From positions 248,001 to 312,000 of the forward strand of contig JAQSEB010000176.1 in the NCBI GenBank assembly GCA_030063045.1: a stretch of DNA of 64,000 nucleotides. The letters are read 5' to 3'. The position numbers and the translations under genes are program-made. Below the pieces are notes generated by a model, which was not told the origin of the DNA, ran no database searches, and saw only the letters and a program-made list of their open reading frames with translations. Shown here in pieces: positions 10,428-22,500 of the stretch; position 1 is the first letter of the stretch; each line of letters starts with the position of its first letter. Source of the stretch: Pratylenchus scribneri. Taxonomy: Eukaryota; Nematoda; Chromadorea; Rhabditida; Pratylenchidae.

Positions 10428-11928
10428 CATCGGAAAATGCTCAAAGCTCGAACATGGTGCATCAACCGCAACATTTTCAACAGAATACCATCCATATGCA
10501 ACCTCCATCTGTTCAAGAAAAACAATCGAATTTAATTTCTTTTCAAGCACAACATTCGAATTTAATTCCAGCAGCAGGTATTTCATAATAACGAAAATTT
10601 TTTATTAAAATTGATAAAAGTTTGCGAAATCCAATGATTTCATTCAATCTTTATTACTTTATTAATGCTATAATCATAGAACTAATTACTAATTAGAGAG
10701 AAAGCAGAAAGGGTATTTTTCGATTCATTTTGTTAGATCAATTCTGTGATATAATAAAATCTAATTACCTTAATTTTAATGATTTTTATGGATTTTAATA
10801 GATCCAAAAATACCATATCTGAGAAGTTCATATTATTCATAAAAAAAATTATAATTTAAAAAAATTTAAATTTTGAAATCGCTAAAAATTAGCCCAGAAT
10901 TTATCCAACAATATTTTTAATATTACAAATATTTTCTAACTCTTAATTTTATTAAGCTAGTCATGGAATTTTGGAATCGCCTAATGTATTTTTACCTTTG
11001 CAAAATTTTCAAATTTCTGAACAAGAGAAAATTAAACAAATGTCTAAAAATGAATTAGAGAATACTCGAAGGAAAGGAAAGAGGATATTTTCTGAAATTG
11101 GAGATAATGAAACTCCACTTGGGAATCATCCAAAATTCATGCAATCAACGATGAATGCATGGCAAAAAGAATTGGCATTGCAATTTCCAGTTTATTCGAA
11201 TTTGCAAGAACATCCAGGACATGGAAATTTGGTAAGAGCCTCCGGCGGAGGACACTTTTTAAATGAAGTATTTGAGTCTTTTGCCGATGAATATAGAGGA
11301 AGGCCAACTGAATTGGCTCAAATCAATCCAAGCGGATTTACTGGTCAAGGGAATATGCCAATAATGAATGTAGAAGAAAATATTGGAAAGAGGCAATCAA
11401 ATTTGCCATTTCAGTCAAATATACTAGAACAAATGGGTCACAAAAATTTCCAGCCAATTCAAACACCAGAAACATCATTGCCATCATTCGAAGCGATTGG
11501 CCAACCACATTATGGGGAGGCATTGAACACGGCGGCTGTCCCTTCTGGGCAACATCTCTCAGGTCTAAATAAATCATAGAAAGCCATTTTGATAGTATTA
11601 ATAATTGTGCAAAAGTTAAGTCAAACGGTGAAAACAGCCCTCTCTTGGCCAATTTTGATGCTTTTTGATCATTACATCAAATTCACTCACTAATTATAAT
11701 TATTTTTTTAATTAATTTCTTCTACTTCTAGCTATAAATGATTTAATATTTACTAAATTTAAAATTAATATTAATACAAAAAATTATATTTCTAATTAAA
11801 TAGCTATTGGAAATGCAGAAGAGGAAAGCGATTTGGCCAATCATTTCACTTTCGATAAAGAAAATCCAAATATTGATCAAATGTTTTTGAATCCCTCAAA
11901 TTCGCAATCAGAGAAGAGGAAAATGTAA
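10428..11928 (+). pseudogene. Secreted-family copy A2, 3' exons only
   Basis: Exons 10428-10577, 10957-11562 and 11804-11928 join in phase (phase 1 at each junction) and end in TAA. The first is the Q/H-rich exon (MVHQPQHFQQ, HSNLIPAA). The second is the large exon with family motifs (FADEYRGRPTELAQ, SGFTGQGNMPIMN, HKNFQPIQTPETS). The third is the acidic tail (EEESDLANHFTFDKENPNIDQ). No signal-peptide exon of its own precedes it. The nearest upstream one is copy A at 1727, with two forkhead blocks in between. It is either the true 3' end of an interrupted copy A or a decapitated duplicate. No internal stop is seen. Confidence 0.6.
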
Positions 11929-12329
11929 AAAAGCAAATTTTAAAAAAATATTTTAATTGTTCTTTTTAAATTATTTACTTCAAAATCACAAGGGACATAT
12001 TTATTATAATTATATCCACATTATATTTTAACATTATACTATTTATTTTATACAAGAAGCCAAGAACCATGAGGGATTTTTAAAAAAAATATTGATTTGT
12101 AATTTATTTTTTATTATATTCGATCAAATTTTTTAATATATATTTTTCAATTTTTTTCTATCGTTAAAGGGGCATTTATTCATAATAAAAAAATCTATAA
12201 ATCCATAATCATATACCTAATAATCAGAATTTTATTGTGAAATTATCCGAATATATATTAATGAAAATGATACATTTTTACAAATTTAGTTGAATAATGG
12301 TAAAAAAAATTTGAATATATTTGTAAATA
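11929..12329. other. AT-rich intergenic sequence
   Basis: No coding, RNA or repeat feature is apparent up to the target duplication of the next element. Confidence 0.5.
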
Positions 12330-12337
12330 CTAAATAG

Positions 12338-14143
12338 TAGGGTTGCTCAAAGTCGGTTAACCGAACCGAAACCGAAACCGAAAACCGGGTTTTTTGGCCC
12401 AAAAACCGAAACCGAAACCGAGGTTCGAAAACCGCGAAAACCGAAAACCGAGGGTCCAAACCGACGGTTTTTCGGTTTTTATTTTTCACCTTGAGGGACA
12501 ATTTTTGGTTAAAATTTTACCGTATTCGACCATTTTTAATTAAAAATTTTACCTAACGGGCCATTTTTAGGCTTAAAATATTATCTTTTGGATCATTTTT
12601 AGCTTAATATTTTTCCTTTCGGGTCTATTTTTGTCTGATTTTTTACTCCATGGCTGTCGCTACTCAAGCGAATTGTGTGATTGGGGAAATGAATTGAATA
12701 CCCCCCCCTCCCCCCACATGCCTCATTGAGGTCCTATTCTTCCCGGGGGCCTTTTCCCTCTATGGCCATCTCCATTCCCTTCCAATTGGCCATTGGAAGA
12801 GCCCTGTTCTCCCCTCCCTGTTCCGCCTCCTCCATTTCCAACATTGGATGATCGGTTCTTTCCCCGGGGTTTAAAATCCCTGGCCCCTCCCCCATTCAGC
12901 CAGTCAGTCTGTTCAGCCAGTCAGTTCTCAATCCAGTCTTCTCCTCCGTCCAGTCCAGTTTTGCCCCCCAGCGCTTTCCTCTCCTTCTCTTTTGGCCACT
13001 TTGGCTGCGTCATCCTGCTGCTGGGATTTTGGCCGTGCCGCTGCATTTTCCCCTCGATTTTTCCCCCTTTCATCCCCACATGTTTTCCCCCATTTTCACT
13101 TATTTTCATATTTTTATCGCCGCCAATAAAGTCCATATTTTAATTTGTGTATTTTGGAAATGGGGAAGTAAATTGAGTTTGTCTTCTTAGGAGGGTGGGA
13201 TTAATCCGCCATTCCTGGCCCCAGCCGTCGTTTCTTCCTACAAGGGCCGGTCAGCTTGCCCAACTTTCGATTCCCGGGGATCGGCAATTCCCACCGATCG
13301 CCCCCAGCCATTCATGGCATTTCCTCTTTTCTTCATCCCCTTTTCCCACATCCCCCATATTCTCCCTATTCCTTCCCCCTCCTTTTCTTTCCACCCAATT
13401 GGCGCAAATCGGCCCCAGCCGCCTCAATTTGGCCCCAATATTGGCCTCGGGTCCCAGTCCCCTCCAAATGACTGGGTGGAGCCCCATACACCCCCCTTTG
13501 GTCTTAATCCGGCATCCATGCCGCCTCCGGTCCCCATCCGAGGCAGGGGGGAATCCCGGACCTACCGGCCGGCGGGATTTGGCCAACACCTCCCCAATCA
13601 CATTTTGGCCCCGGAGCGACAATGGCCATCTTTGCCTTTAATTTTACCCTCAAAGAAATTTTTGGTCTAATTTTTTATTCAAAACTATTTTCAACTGAAA
13701 TTTTTTGCTTAAACGGGCATTTTTAATATAAATTATTTCATTTATGGCATTTCTTTTCTAATTTTTCTCCCTGCGGGGCCATTTTTATTCTAAATTCTTC
13801 TTTTTGTGAATTATTTAGGCTAAAATTTTTCTCTGTTGGCTTTTTTGAAATATTTTCTCTTTTGGGTCTTTTTTGTTGAAGCTAACCTAGAAGAATAACT
13901 AAAAATTGAAGTAAAATATTGGATATGTGATATTTGAATAAATTTTCTTTGATTTTTTTGCGAAATTTTATGAAAAATTAAATTTTTCAAAAATTTTTTG
14001 ACCATTTTTCAAAAAACCGAAAAACCGGAAAACCGAAACCGAAAACCGAGAATTTTTCAAACCGAAACCGAAAACCGACATTGGAAAACCGGGAAAACCG
14101 AAAACCGGAAACCTCGGTTTAAAACCGACTTTGAGCAACCCTA
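12338..14143. mobile_element. 1.8-kb hAT-like element with AACCGAAACCG ends and a GC-rich core
   Basis: Terminal inverted repeats begin TAGGGTTGCTCAAAGTCGG and end in the complement. CTAAATAG flanks both sides (12330-12337 and 14144-14151), a perfect 8-bp duplication. From outside in, the element has AACCGAAACCGA microsatellite-like repeats, then degenerate units of about 35 bp (GGGCCATTTTTAGGCTTAAAA-like), then a GC-rich core at about 12690-13640. Open frames in the core occur on both strands and look like low-complexity composition, not a transposase. Confidence 0.85.
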
Positions 14144-14338
14144 CTAAATAGCAATGTTTTTTGTTTTGAAAATAGAATTTGAATCCCATCCGTAGGTTTT
14201 CCATTTAATTGTGCTCCCATTCTTTGATGAGTTGGATCAAAGCAAAATAAATTAGTAGACCCATTTTCAATCAAGTGTCATGCTTTAATCTATTAAAATG
14301 ATGTGCGGTTTGTTTTTATTGGAGACTTCATCGTACAG

Positions 14339-14699
14339 CGACACTTGCGGACCCGACACTTGCGGACGAAACCGTCTGGAACCGAAGGTGATAAAGCTGG
14401 AGTGGAATTGTTTATAGGATATTATTAGGCATAAAATAAGCTATAAAATGACATCAAAATTTTTGGTGAATGTTTATATTCACCGAGTTATGGCCAAAAA
14501 ACCGTTGATTTAATTAAAATTTCGATTTTGACGGTTTTTTGGCCATAACTCGTTGAATGCTCAAAATTTTCCAAACCTTTTGATGTCATTTTGTAGCTAA
14601 TTTTATGCCTAATAATATCCTATAAGCAATATCACTCCAGCTTTACCACCTTCGGCACCAGACCGTTTCGTCCGCAAGTGTCGGGTCCGCAAGTATCGG
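14339..14699. repeat. Foldback element with CGACACTTGCGGAC ends
   Basis: The left arm has two copies of a CGACACTTGCGGAC motif followed by GAAACCGTCTGG. The right arm is the inverted copy (CCGTTTCGTCCGCAAGTGTC). Inner segments around TTATAGGATATTATTAGGCAT also pair across a centre near 14520. There is no coding capacity. Confidence 0.75.
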
Positions 14700-15531
14700 C
14701 CAGACACGGTATTTGGCTGTAAACGGTAATGGTAGACGGTGACTAGCCCTGACATTAGTGTATTAAATAGTTTAAACCATCTTTGACAGATACTAAATAA
14801 GTTGGAATTCATCAAAACAAAGTGATATTTGGGAATTGGGAATGAAAAACACGGAATGAATGCTATTGGATTGATGTGATGAGAGTAAATGAGGGGCCAA
14901 TGCGAACGGCATATTGTGCGCAATTTGGCCGTATGGCTGCGAACGCACGCAAAGAGGATGGAATAAACCAAAAGCAATGAGCAAAATGCCTGTGTGAAAC
15001 AGAGGGATCTCGATTTTGGTAGGGACATATAGGACCAAAGAAAAGGCATAACAGAGTGATTTGAAGTCCGCTCTTCAAAGGAGGGGAGGATGTCCTCTTC
15101 CTTTTATTTTGGCCACTTTCTCTGGAGGAGGAAAACAAGAGAAAGACTATAGTGGAGTGACTGATAGATCTTTTGGCCTTTTTTGGGAAGGAGAAAAATC
15201 GATGAGAAGCCATCAAATGGGCTTCTTCTCGGTTGCTGTTCAGCGGGAATATGGATTGTTGAGAAGAGAAGATGGATGTGCCGATGGCGAGGATCTAAGC
15301 CATTAATTAGTACTGGACTAATTACCTTCTTCAGTAATAATTTTGCCATCCTCCCAGGGGTGGGAATGGATGCGACTTTTTACATATCCGCCCAAATCCG
15401 CGCTATTCATATTTATAACAAAATTTGTGTTAATTCTAGTTTTTTCTACAAAGTTAAAAATTAAAATTAATTTAATGCATTTTTTTAATCCGCGAAATAT
15501 TTTTATTCACTTTTTTTCTTCTTTTTTACAG
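14700..15531 (+). promoter_or_regulatory. Upstream region of secreted-family copy B
   Basis: Contains a GC-richer patch (about 15060-15310) with frames on both strands that show no family match. It ends with a long pyrimidine tract and TTTTTTACAG directly before the ATG at 15532, the same arrangement as in the paralogues. Confidence 0.4.
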
Positions 15532-18438
15532 ATGAATTTTTTCATTAAACATTTTTATACCTTTTCAATTTTAATTGGCCTAAATTCCTCCATGATGGTC
15601 CACATTCATATTGACAAAAATGAATTGAAACAAAAGGGTTATGAATTTCGGGTGAGAATGGTCAAATGGTCGGATTACAAAAAAGAATGGGAACAACCAG
15701 GAAATGCTAATAAAAATACTAAAGGCAAATTAACTTCCGGTGCTGGTTATGCTTCATTAAATGTGCCACCAGAATGGGTGACACTTTATAAGGAAAGTCT
15801 TATATTTAAAAAGCCATTTTGGTTGGCTATAAAAGTGATAATGCTTAATGGCAATAAATCGGTAATGATTAATTATTGATTAAATTTTTTTACATTTATC
15901 AATTATTGGTCTAATTAATTTTTTTAATAAAATTTTTCAATTTTAGATCGAAATCGATCCAATTGAATTTATTTTGAATAAAGACGGACAACACGTGTAT
16001 ATCGATTTGAAGGAGAAGAATGGCAAAATTATTGGAAACATAAATGAATCTGAATCCAACAGTAATGGTCACAATCAAATGGCCCAAATGCTTCAACAAC
16101 AGCATTTTCATCAATATCCCATCCATAAACAACCTGCCCAAGGACAACAATCAAATTTATTTCCATCAGCAGGTTTCAAAATAAAGAAAAATTTTAATTT
16201 TAGTGAAAAATTTATCATTAGGTCATATTATTTTTAAAATTGAATTAAAATTTAAAAATATCCAAATTTTGAAATAAATTTATAGAATAATTTTCTTAGC
16301 CCTTAACCACAAATCAATAGAGGTATTTAAATGTCGAATTATGCAATAATATCATAATTAAAATATCAAGAATTAAATATTTTATTATATTAAGCTCATC
16401 ATGGATTCCATATATGTAATACTAGATGAAATCTAATGTTATTTTGGCATCTTATAGTAGTAATAGCGATGCCCAAAATTATTTTACATTTTGAGCACCG
16501 ATACTATTTTAATTCTTGTTTAAAGTATCAAAAAATGCTCAAAGCTCGAACCTTGTGCATCAACCACAACATTTTCAACAGCATATCATCAATATGCAAC
16601 CTCCATCTGTTCAAGAACAACATTCGAATTTAATTCCAGCAGCAGGTTATACAATATAACGAGAATTTTTTTAATGATTAAGGAATCCATTAACATTAAT
16701 TTAGTCTTACTTAAATATTAATACTAATCAAAGATGCTAATTAAATTAGAAAGAGATAGGGTGTTGGATTCATATTTTGTGCCCAATTTTATGGTATATT
16801 TAATTCTAATTCTGAAATTTGAAATAAAGAAAAGCGCTCTGGAAAACGTGCACAATATTCTGTTGAACCAAAATTAATGGAATCATCGTTTGATGCTTAC
16901 GGACAAGCAATACAAGCTGAAATTGGCAATGATGAACATCAGAAACATCCGCAAAAGCTCCAAAAATTGGGGCTGGAAAAATATTCGCCAATTCCTTCAC
17001 ATTGGCTAGAACTTCAGAATCATGAAAATTTGTATCAATTCGGAAATTTACCCACAGCCACCGGAGAGAAAACAAGGCCTATTGTTGAACATAGAGGAGA
17101 GAAAAATGAATTGGCACAAATTTTTTCAAGTGGATTTACGGAATCAGCGTCAAAACACAAACTGTCGTGGAAAGGAGAACAAGAACATCAACATTTGGTA
17201 CAAAGGGGTGAAAAGCATTTAAAAGGCATTGAAATTGGTGGTGATGAACTGTGGATTAGAAGTAATCCAGAAATTAGACAATTAGTGATTAATGAATCGG
17301 ATAAAGAATATCAAAGACTAATAGAACATTTCAATCAAATTGATCAAAAACATGGGAAAAAAGTTATTATTAGTGATGATAATCGCCTACAAAATATGCA
17401 AAAGCTTGCTGTCGACTCTCCAATTCCTCCGCATTTACAAGGACATCAAGAAGATGGAAATTTGGCAAATGTCACGGGAGGATATTTCTTGAATGAAGTA
17501 ATCGAGAATTTTGCTGATGAATATGGAGAAAGACCTAGTGAATTGGCTCCGAGTGGGTTTATTCATCAGAATCAGGACCCGGCGAATATAGCAGTAAAGA
17601 ATAAAGGAGGAAAAATTGAAGGGGGACAACAAAATTCACCAATTCATCATCTAATAGACGAAAAATCGATGGCATCAGAAAGACTGCGTGAATTCTTTCC
17701 CATCGGATCTTCCCATCAGGGCAAGAGTAATATACCAATGAATATAATTGAATCCAGGGGACACAAAAATTTACATCCAATTCAAACAGCAAAAACATCG
17801 TCACCATTCAACGAGATTGGCCAGCAATATCATGGGAATGTATCAGACAGGGTTGCTATCCCTTCAACAGGACCATATTATACAGGTTTGAACAATTCTT
17901 TTAAAAAAGTATAATTAAAATAATTGTTCAAAATTTACGGCCAGAAAATTATGGCCTAAGAGTGAAAATTTCCCGATTTTTTATTTATTTTGCCATTTTT
18001 TACATTACTTTGGGAAATTTTAATCACAATTTATCCCGTAAAATCATCCAAATAAAAAAGGATGGTATTTAATGTATTGAATTTGCAGAAATGGATATTA
18101 TGTCGCATTTATTTTAGGCTATATAACTTGGCCATATCAAACCCCTAGCCATAAACCTAATCTCTAGACCTTAGCCCCCAATCCCTTGCCTGCCCTGAAC
18201 CTAACCTTAGCCCTAATCCCCTAGTTATATTAAAGTTATAAACCAAGCGACATTATATCCATTTCTGCAAATTCAATATTCTTTTATGCAAATTAAATAT
18301 TTCCCAATAAAAAATCTGTCAGATAATTTGAAATAATTATATCTTTTTAATTTAACAGTCATTGGCGATGACGAAGATGGAAATGAGATAGCCAATATGT
18401 TCACAATGGATGACCAAGTAAATCCATCACTTGGCTAG
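15532..18438 (+). CDS. Secreted low-complexity family protein, copy B
   Basis: Exons 15532-15861, 15947-16172, 16526-16645, 16830-17885 and 18359-18438 join in phase, giving 603 residues. Residues 1-22 form a signal peptide (MNFFIKHFYTFSILIGLNSS). Then follow the shared N-terminal domain (GYEFRVRMVKWSDY, WLAIKVIMLNGNKSV), 'EIDPIEFILNKDGQ...LKEKNGKIIG', two Q/H-rich segments, and the 352-codon large exon rich in H, Q, N, E with KEYQRLIEHFNQIDQ, FADEYGERPSELA and HKNLHPIQTAKTS. The tail exon reads GDDEDGNEIANMF and stops at TAG. The same frame then continues with the conserved tail ILSESSNSQSEK to a second stop at 18493-18495. This is the most complete copy on the plus strand. Its function is unknown; an extracellular, largely disordered protein is inferred. 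Confidence 0.75.
18074..18278. repeat. Foldback element in the last intron of copy B
   Basis: GAATTTGCAGAAATGGATAT at the left pairs with ATATCCATTTCTGCAAATTC at the right. The loop contains CCTAACC-like runs. Confidence 0.7.
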
Positions 18439-18495
18439 ATTTTATCGGAATCATCAAATTCACAATCTGAGAAAACAGAAATGGGAAAGAAGTGA

Positions 18496-19532
18496 ACACA
18501 ATTCTTGAAATCATTTTTTCTATTTTATTAAATATTCTTTGGTATTTTAAATTATTTTATATAAAAATTAACATAATTTATTTCAAATTCGACACACTAA
18601 AAATTAGAGATCGGTTAAGAACCTCGGGCGGTATCCCATTAGGTATTTCCCGAAAATTCTCGTTCCCGAGTTTTGTCAAGTTAATTTAATGAAATTTTCT
18701 GAATTCATAAATTTTAAAATCGATGAAAAAACAATTTAACCGATTATTTTTTGAGAATTTGCAGTTAAGGAAAAAAAACATTTCAGACCTTGATGTCCCC
18801 AATTCCCGAAAATTCCCGAAGTTTTCGACTCGGATCGAGAATTTTTCGGGAATTGCTGTTTCCCTATCTTTTCGTTTTCGCCATTCCATCGGCCTTTTAT
18901 TGAATTCTTGTTGCCTTTTTGAACCAAATCTGCATTCAACTGTTTTTTAAATTATAATCCACACAAATTAGAATGGTCTTTTGTTCCATTCCATTTTGGC
19001 CATTATCCACAATGTTTGCTCTTATAACCTTCATTCGCTTATTTCCGTAGTTTTTATAAAATAGAAATGCATAAAATTTTGGTGAAAATGTAAAAAATTT
19101 TGGAATTCTGTCAAAAGTCGAATGATTTTTGAGAATATATTGTATTCATATTCTTTGAGAAGAATATTTTTAAAAAATATTTATTCAATTCAAATTAAAA
19201 ATTTGATTTTCTTAAATTTGTCTCTATTTTACTTTAGTTCACTTCAAATCAAAGTTCAAACACCAATTCCAAATTTCCATTCCAATTTGGTTCAATTTTG
19301 GTATAAAAAGGAAAAGAGAAATGAATATAAATAGTCCATTTTCTATTTACTCTCTAGCCATTTCTTTTTTTCGATCTGCCACTGCCAGACGCCACGCCAC
19401 CTTTAAGTCTGGCTGAATTTATTATTCTCAAAAATTAGAAAATTTTTTTTTCCCAATAAATATTATGAGAAAATTAAATTTTGTCTATTCATTCTAATTG
19501 ATTTTTTGAACAAGTTAAAAATATTCCATCAA
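18496..19532. other. Intergenic region before the nuclear receptor gene
   Basis: At about 18605 there is a segment starting TTAGAGATCGGTTAAG with TTCCCGAAAATTC repeats up to about 18860, possibly another simple-repeat element whose right end I cannot fix. The rest is AT-rich with no gene seen. Confidence 0.35.
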
Positions 19533-22500
19533 ATGGACGTTCTGACTTGTCAAAAAATGTCGAAAAAATTAATCATTGGTGAAGAATTAACCTGTAAAAA
19601 GTTGGAAATCCAGAAAAGGGCGTCGAAATGCCGAATTTGCAATCGATTATGTTTTAATTCCTATTATGGAATTTTGAGTTGCGAAGGTGGGGGAGAATTA
19701 ATAAAAGATTTAAATTTTCTTATTTTTTATTTTCTAAAGGATGCAAACAATTTTTTCGGCGAACTGTCACCAAGCATACTTTTTATAAATGTTGGCAAGA
19801 AACGCAGAATTGTGATATCACCAAAGAAGGTTTCTTAAAGGAAAATATTTTTTTCACCGGCAAAATTACTCTTTTTACCGGCAAAAATGCTTTACCGGTG
19901 TAACAGTTTTTGATTTCTAATGAGTCTGAAACCGGTTTTAGACCCTAAAACCTTATACCATTTTGCATCGAATGGTATATAAAGTTCTAGGTTTTGGGCC
20001 AAAATTAGAGTTTAAAACCCTAAATTTGAAAAATGGTTTAAACGGTTTAATACCCTTTAATACCCTTTAATTTTGACCAAACCATAGCAAATTATACATT
20101 TTTCGATGCGTCTCGATGAGATCTACAAAATGGTATAAAATTTGTTGGGTCTAAAACCGGTTTCAGATTCATTAGAAATCAAAAATAATTTTGCCGGTAA
20201 AAAATAGTAACCTTTCTTAAATATTTAAAAAATGATTTAATGAATAAAAATTTAAAAGAGGGAAGCAATTGTCGAAGATGCAGACTGAAAAAATGTTTAT
20301 TTATGGGAATGGACCCACGTAAAGTGATCTCGATGGAAGGCACGGATAAGGATGGGCATAAAAAATTTATTGAAAAAATGAAAGAATGGCAAAATCGACT
20401 TTGGCAAGGCGAAAATGTGCAAATTGAAGTATGGCCAATAATTTTTGGTTATTTAATTTTTATCAATTAGAATTTAAAATTGAATGAGCCCGATTTTGTG
20501 CAAAAATTGGTAGAAAAATTGAAGCCAATTCTGCGAGCACATAAATGGATTTGGGATTCATTGCGGGAATTGCCCCTGGAATTGACGAATCGACACACAA
20601 ATTTGGCCGCGTTTTTAGCTGCTGATCCAGAAAATTTGCTATCAAAGGCGGAAGAATATTCAGTTCATTACATAATTATTTGAATTTTTTTATAAATAAA
20701 TGGATAATATTTAATTTAGCGAATAAATTACTGAAAATACCGAATAGAATGCTGAAAATTCCGAATAAAGTAATAATATATTTTAACGGTTTAGTGATTT
20801 GTCCTAGACCTTCAAACCATATGCCCAATTGATAGATCTCGTCAAGTCGCATCGAATGGTATATATTTGGCTTGGATTTAACCAATTCTAATTTAGTTTT
20901 GAACCAAAAACTAAAAGATGGTTTAAACGGTTTAATACCTTTAATTTTAGGCCCAAAACACAGCCAAATATATACCATTCGATGCATCTTGATGAGATCT
21001 ATCGATTGGGCTAGGACAAACCACTAAACCGTTAAAATCTTTTATTAATTTATTCGGTATTTTCAGCATTCTATTCAGTATTTTCAGAAATTTATTTGGG
21101 AATTTTAAATATTTTATAAATAAATTATTAAGATGTTCCCAATTGAATTTATTAACAAGGCCGATATTATTAACGAAATTGAAACAAAGGGCCTATTCTA
21201 TTCAGAAAAATTAATGAAATTAATTGAGAAAGACTGGTTTTTAACTGTGGAAATTGCCAGGGCCATGCCATTCTTCAAAACACTCGATTTAAATGATAAG
21301 GTATGAAGAAAAGAAAGGGTGAAGAGAGAATTGGAATTTTAATGATATTTAATTTTTCAAAAAAACATTTAAAATGCCGAAAAAAGAATAAAAAACATTA
21401 AAATAATTAAAATGATTTAAAAGTTCGTACATTCATAAACCATATACCAATGAATAGAATTCGACTAGTCACATCGAATGAATATTTGTTTTTGTTTGAT
21501 CAAAAATAGATATTAAATGGTTTGAACCGATTTTCATTTTTGGTTCAGAATTAATTAAGTAAAAATAACTGATCAAACTTAAGTCCTATTGTAATTAAAC
21601 GAAGTGCCTCGACAGGGATACGCCCAATTGGGCGACGGTGCAGCTCATAAAGGGCTAAATCGATATTGATGATTTTGGTATCAAATTAAAGAGCGCACTT
21701 CTGGCTATCTATAGATATAAAAATTAATTGAATTATTTAAGATTTCCCAGAATTGTATTCAAAAAACTATGAAAATTTGCAAATTTATAATAGTAATCTT
21801 ATTTAAAGTTTTTTTACGTACAATACAGCTAATTCTGAACCAATTCTAATAAATTTTATATTAATCGATAGCCAAAAATGCGCTCTTTAATTTGATACCA
21901 AAATCATCCATATCGGTTAAGTCCTTAATAGAGTTAAAAGCGCCGTCGCCCAGTTGTGGCGTACCGCCTTGACACTATCGATTGAGTATAATTTTTTTCA
22001 GTATAACATAAATTTCCTAACATTTAAATTCTTTCCTACATTTTAATAATTTTTTCGACATTTCCAATGTTTTTTGGACAAATTAAATATGTATATCCTT
22101 TCTCGAAATTAATCACTCTCTTTTAGGTTAATTTGTTAGAATATATTGTTGTGCCTTTTGCCATATTCATTTATGCATATTATTCGCATGCAATGTGCGC
22201 CAAAACAATGACAAGGGCAAATGGTTTCCAAAATATCACAATTATGGAACCAAAAAAATTTAAAAATGATCGAAAGTGAGAAAATGTAAAAATAAAAAAC
22301 TCTATCTTAAAGTGTTTTTAGGATTCGACAATTTCTGCAGGTGTCCTTATGTGAATTGGTTGAGCGAATGAATCAATTGGAATTGGAATACACGGAATTC
22401 CTTTTTCTAATGGCCATTTTCTTGGCAAATACAAGTAAAGATAAAAAAGAATAAATACATAAAAAATATATTTTTAATGAGATAAGTTTTTTGACAAAAT

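Noticed and set aside
12793..13670. Several overlapping open frames on both strands in the GC-rich core
   Set aside because: Proline/serine-rich low-complexity translations without motifs, all inside a delimited hAT-like element; composition explains them.
18130..18235. CCTAACC-like runs as an interstitial telomere
   Set aside because: Irregular and not the nematode TTAGGC repeat; they form the loop of a foldback element.
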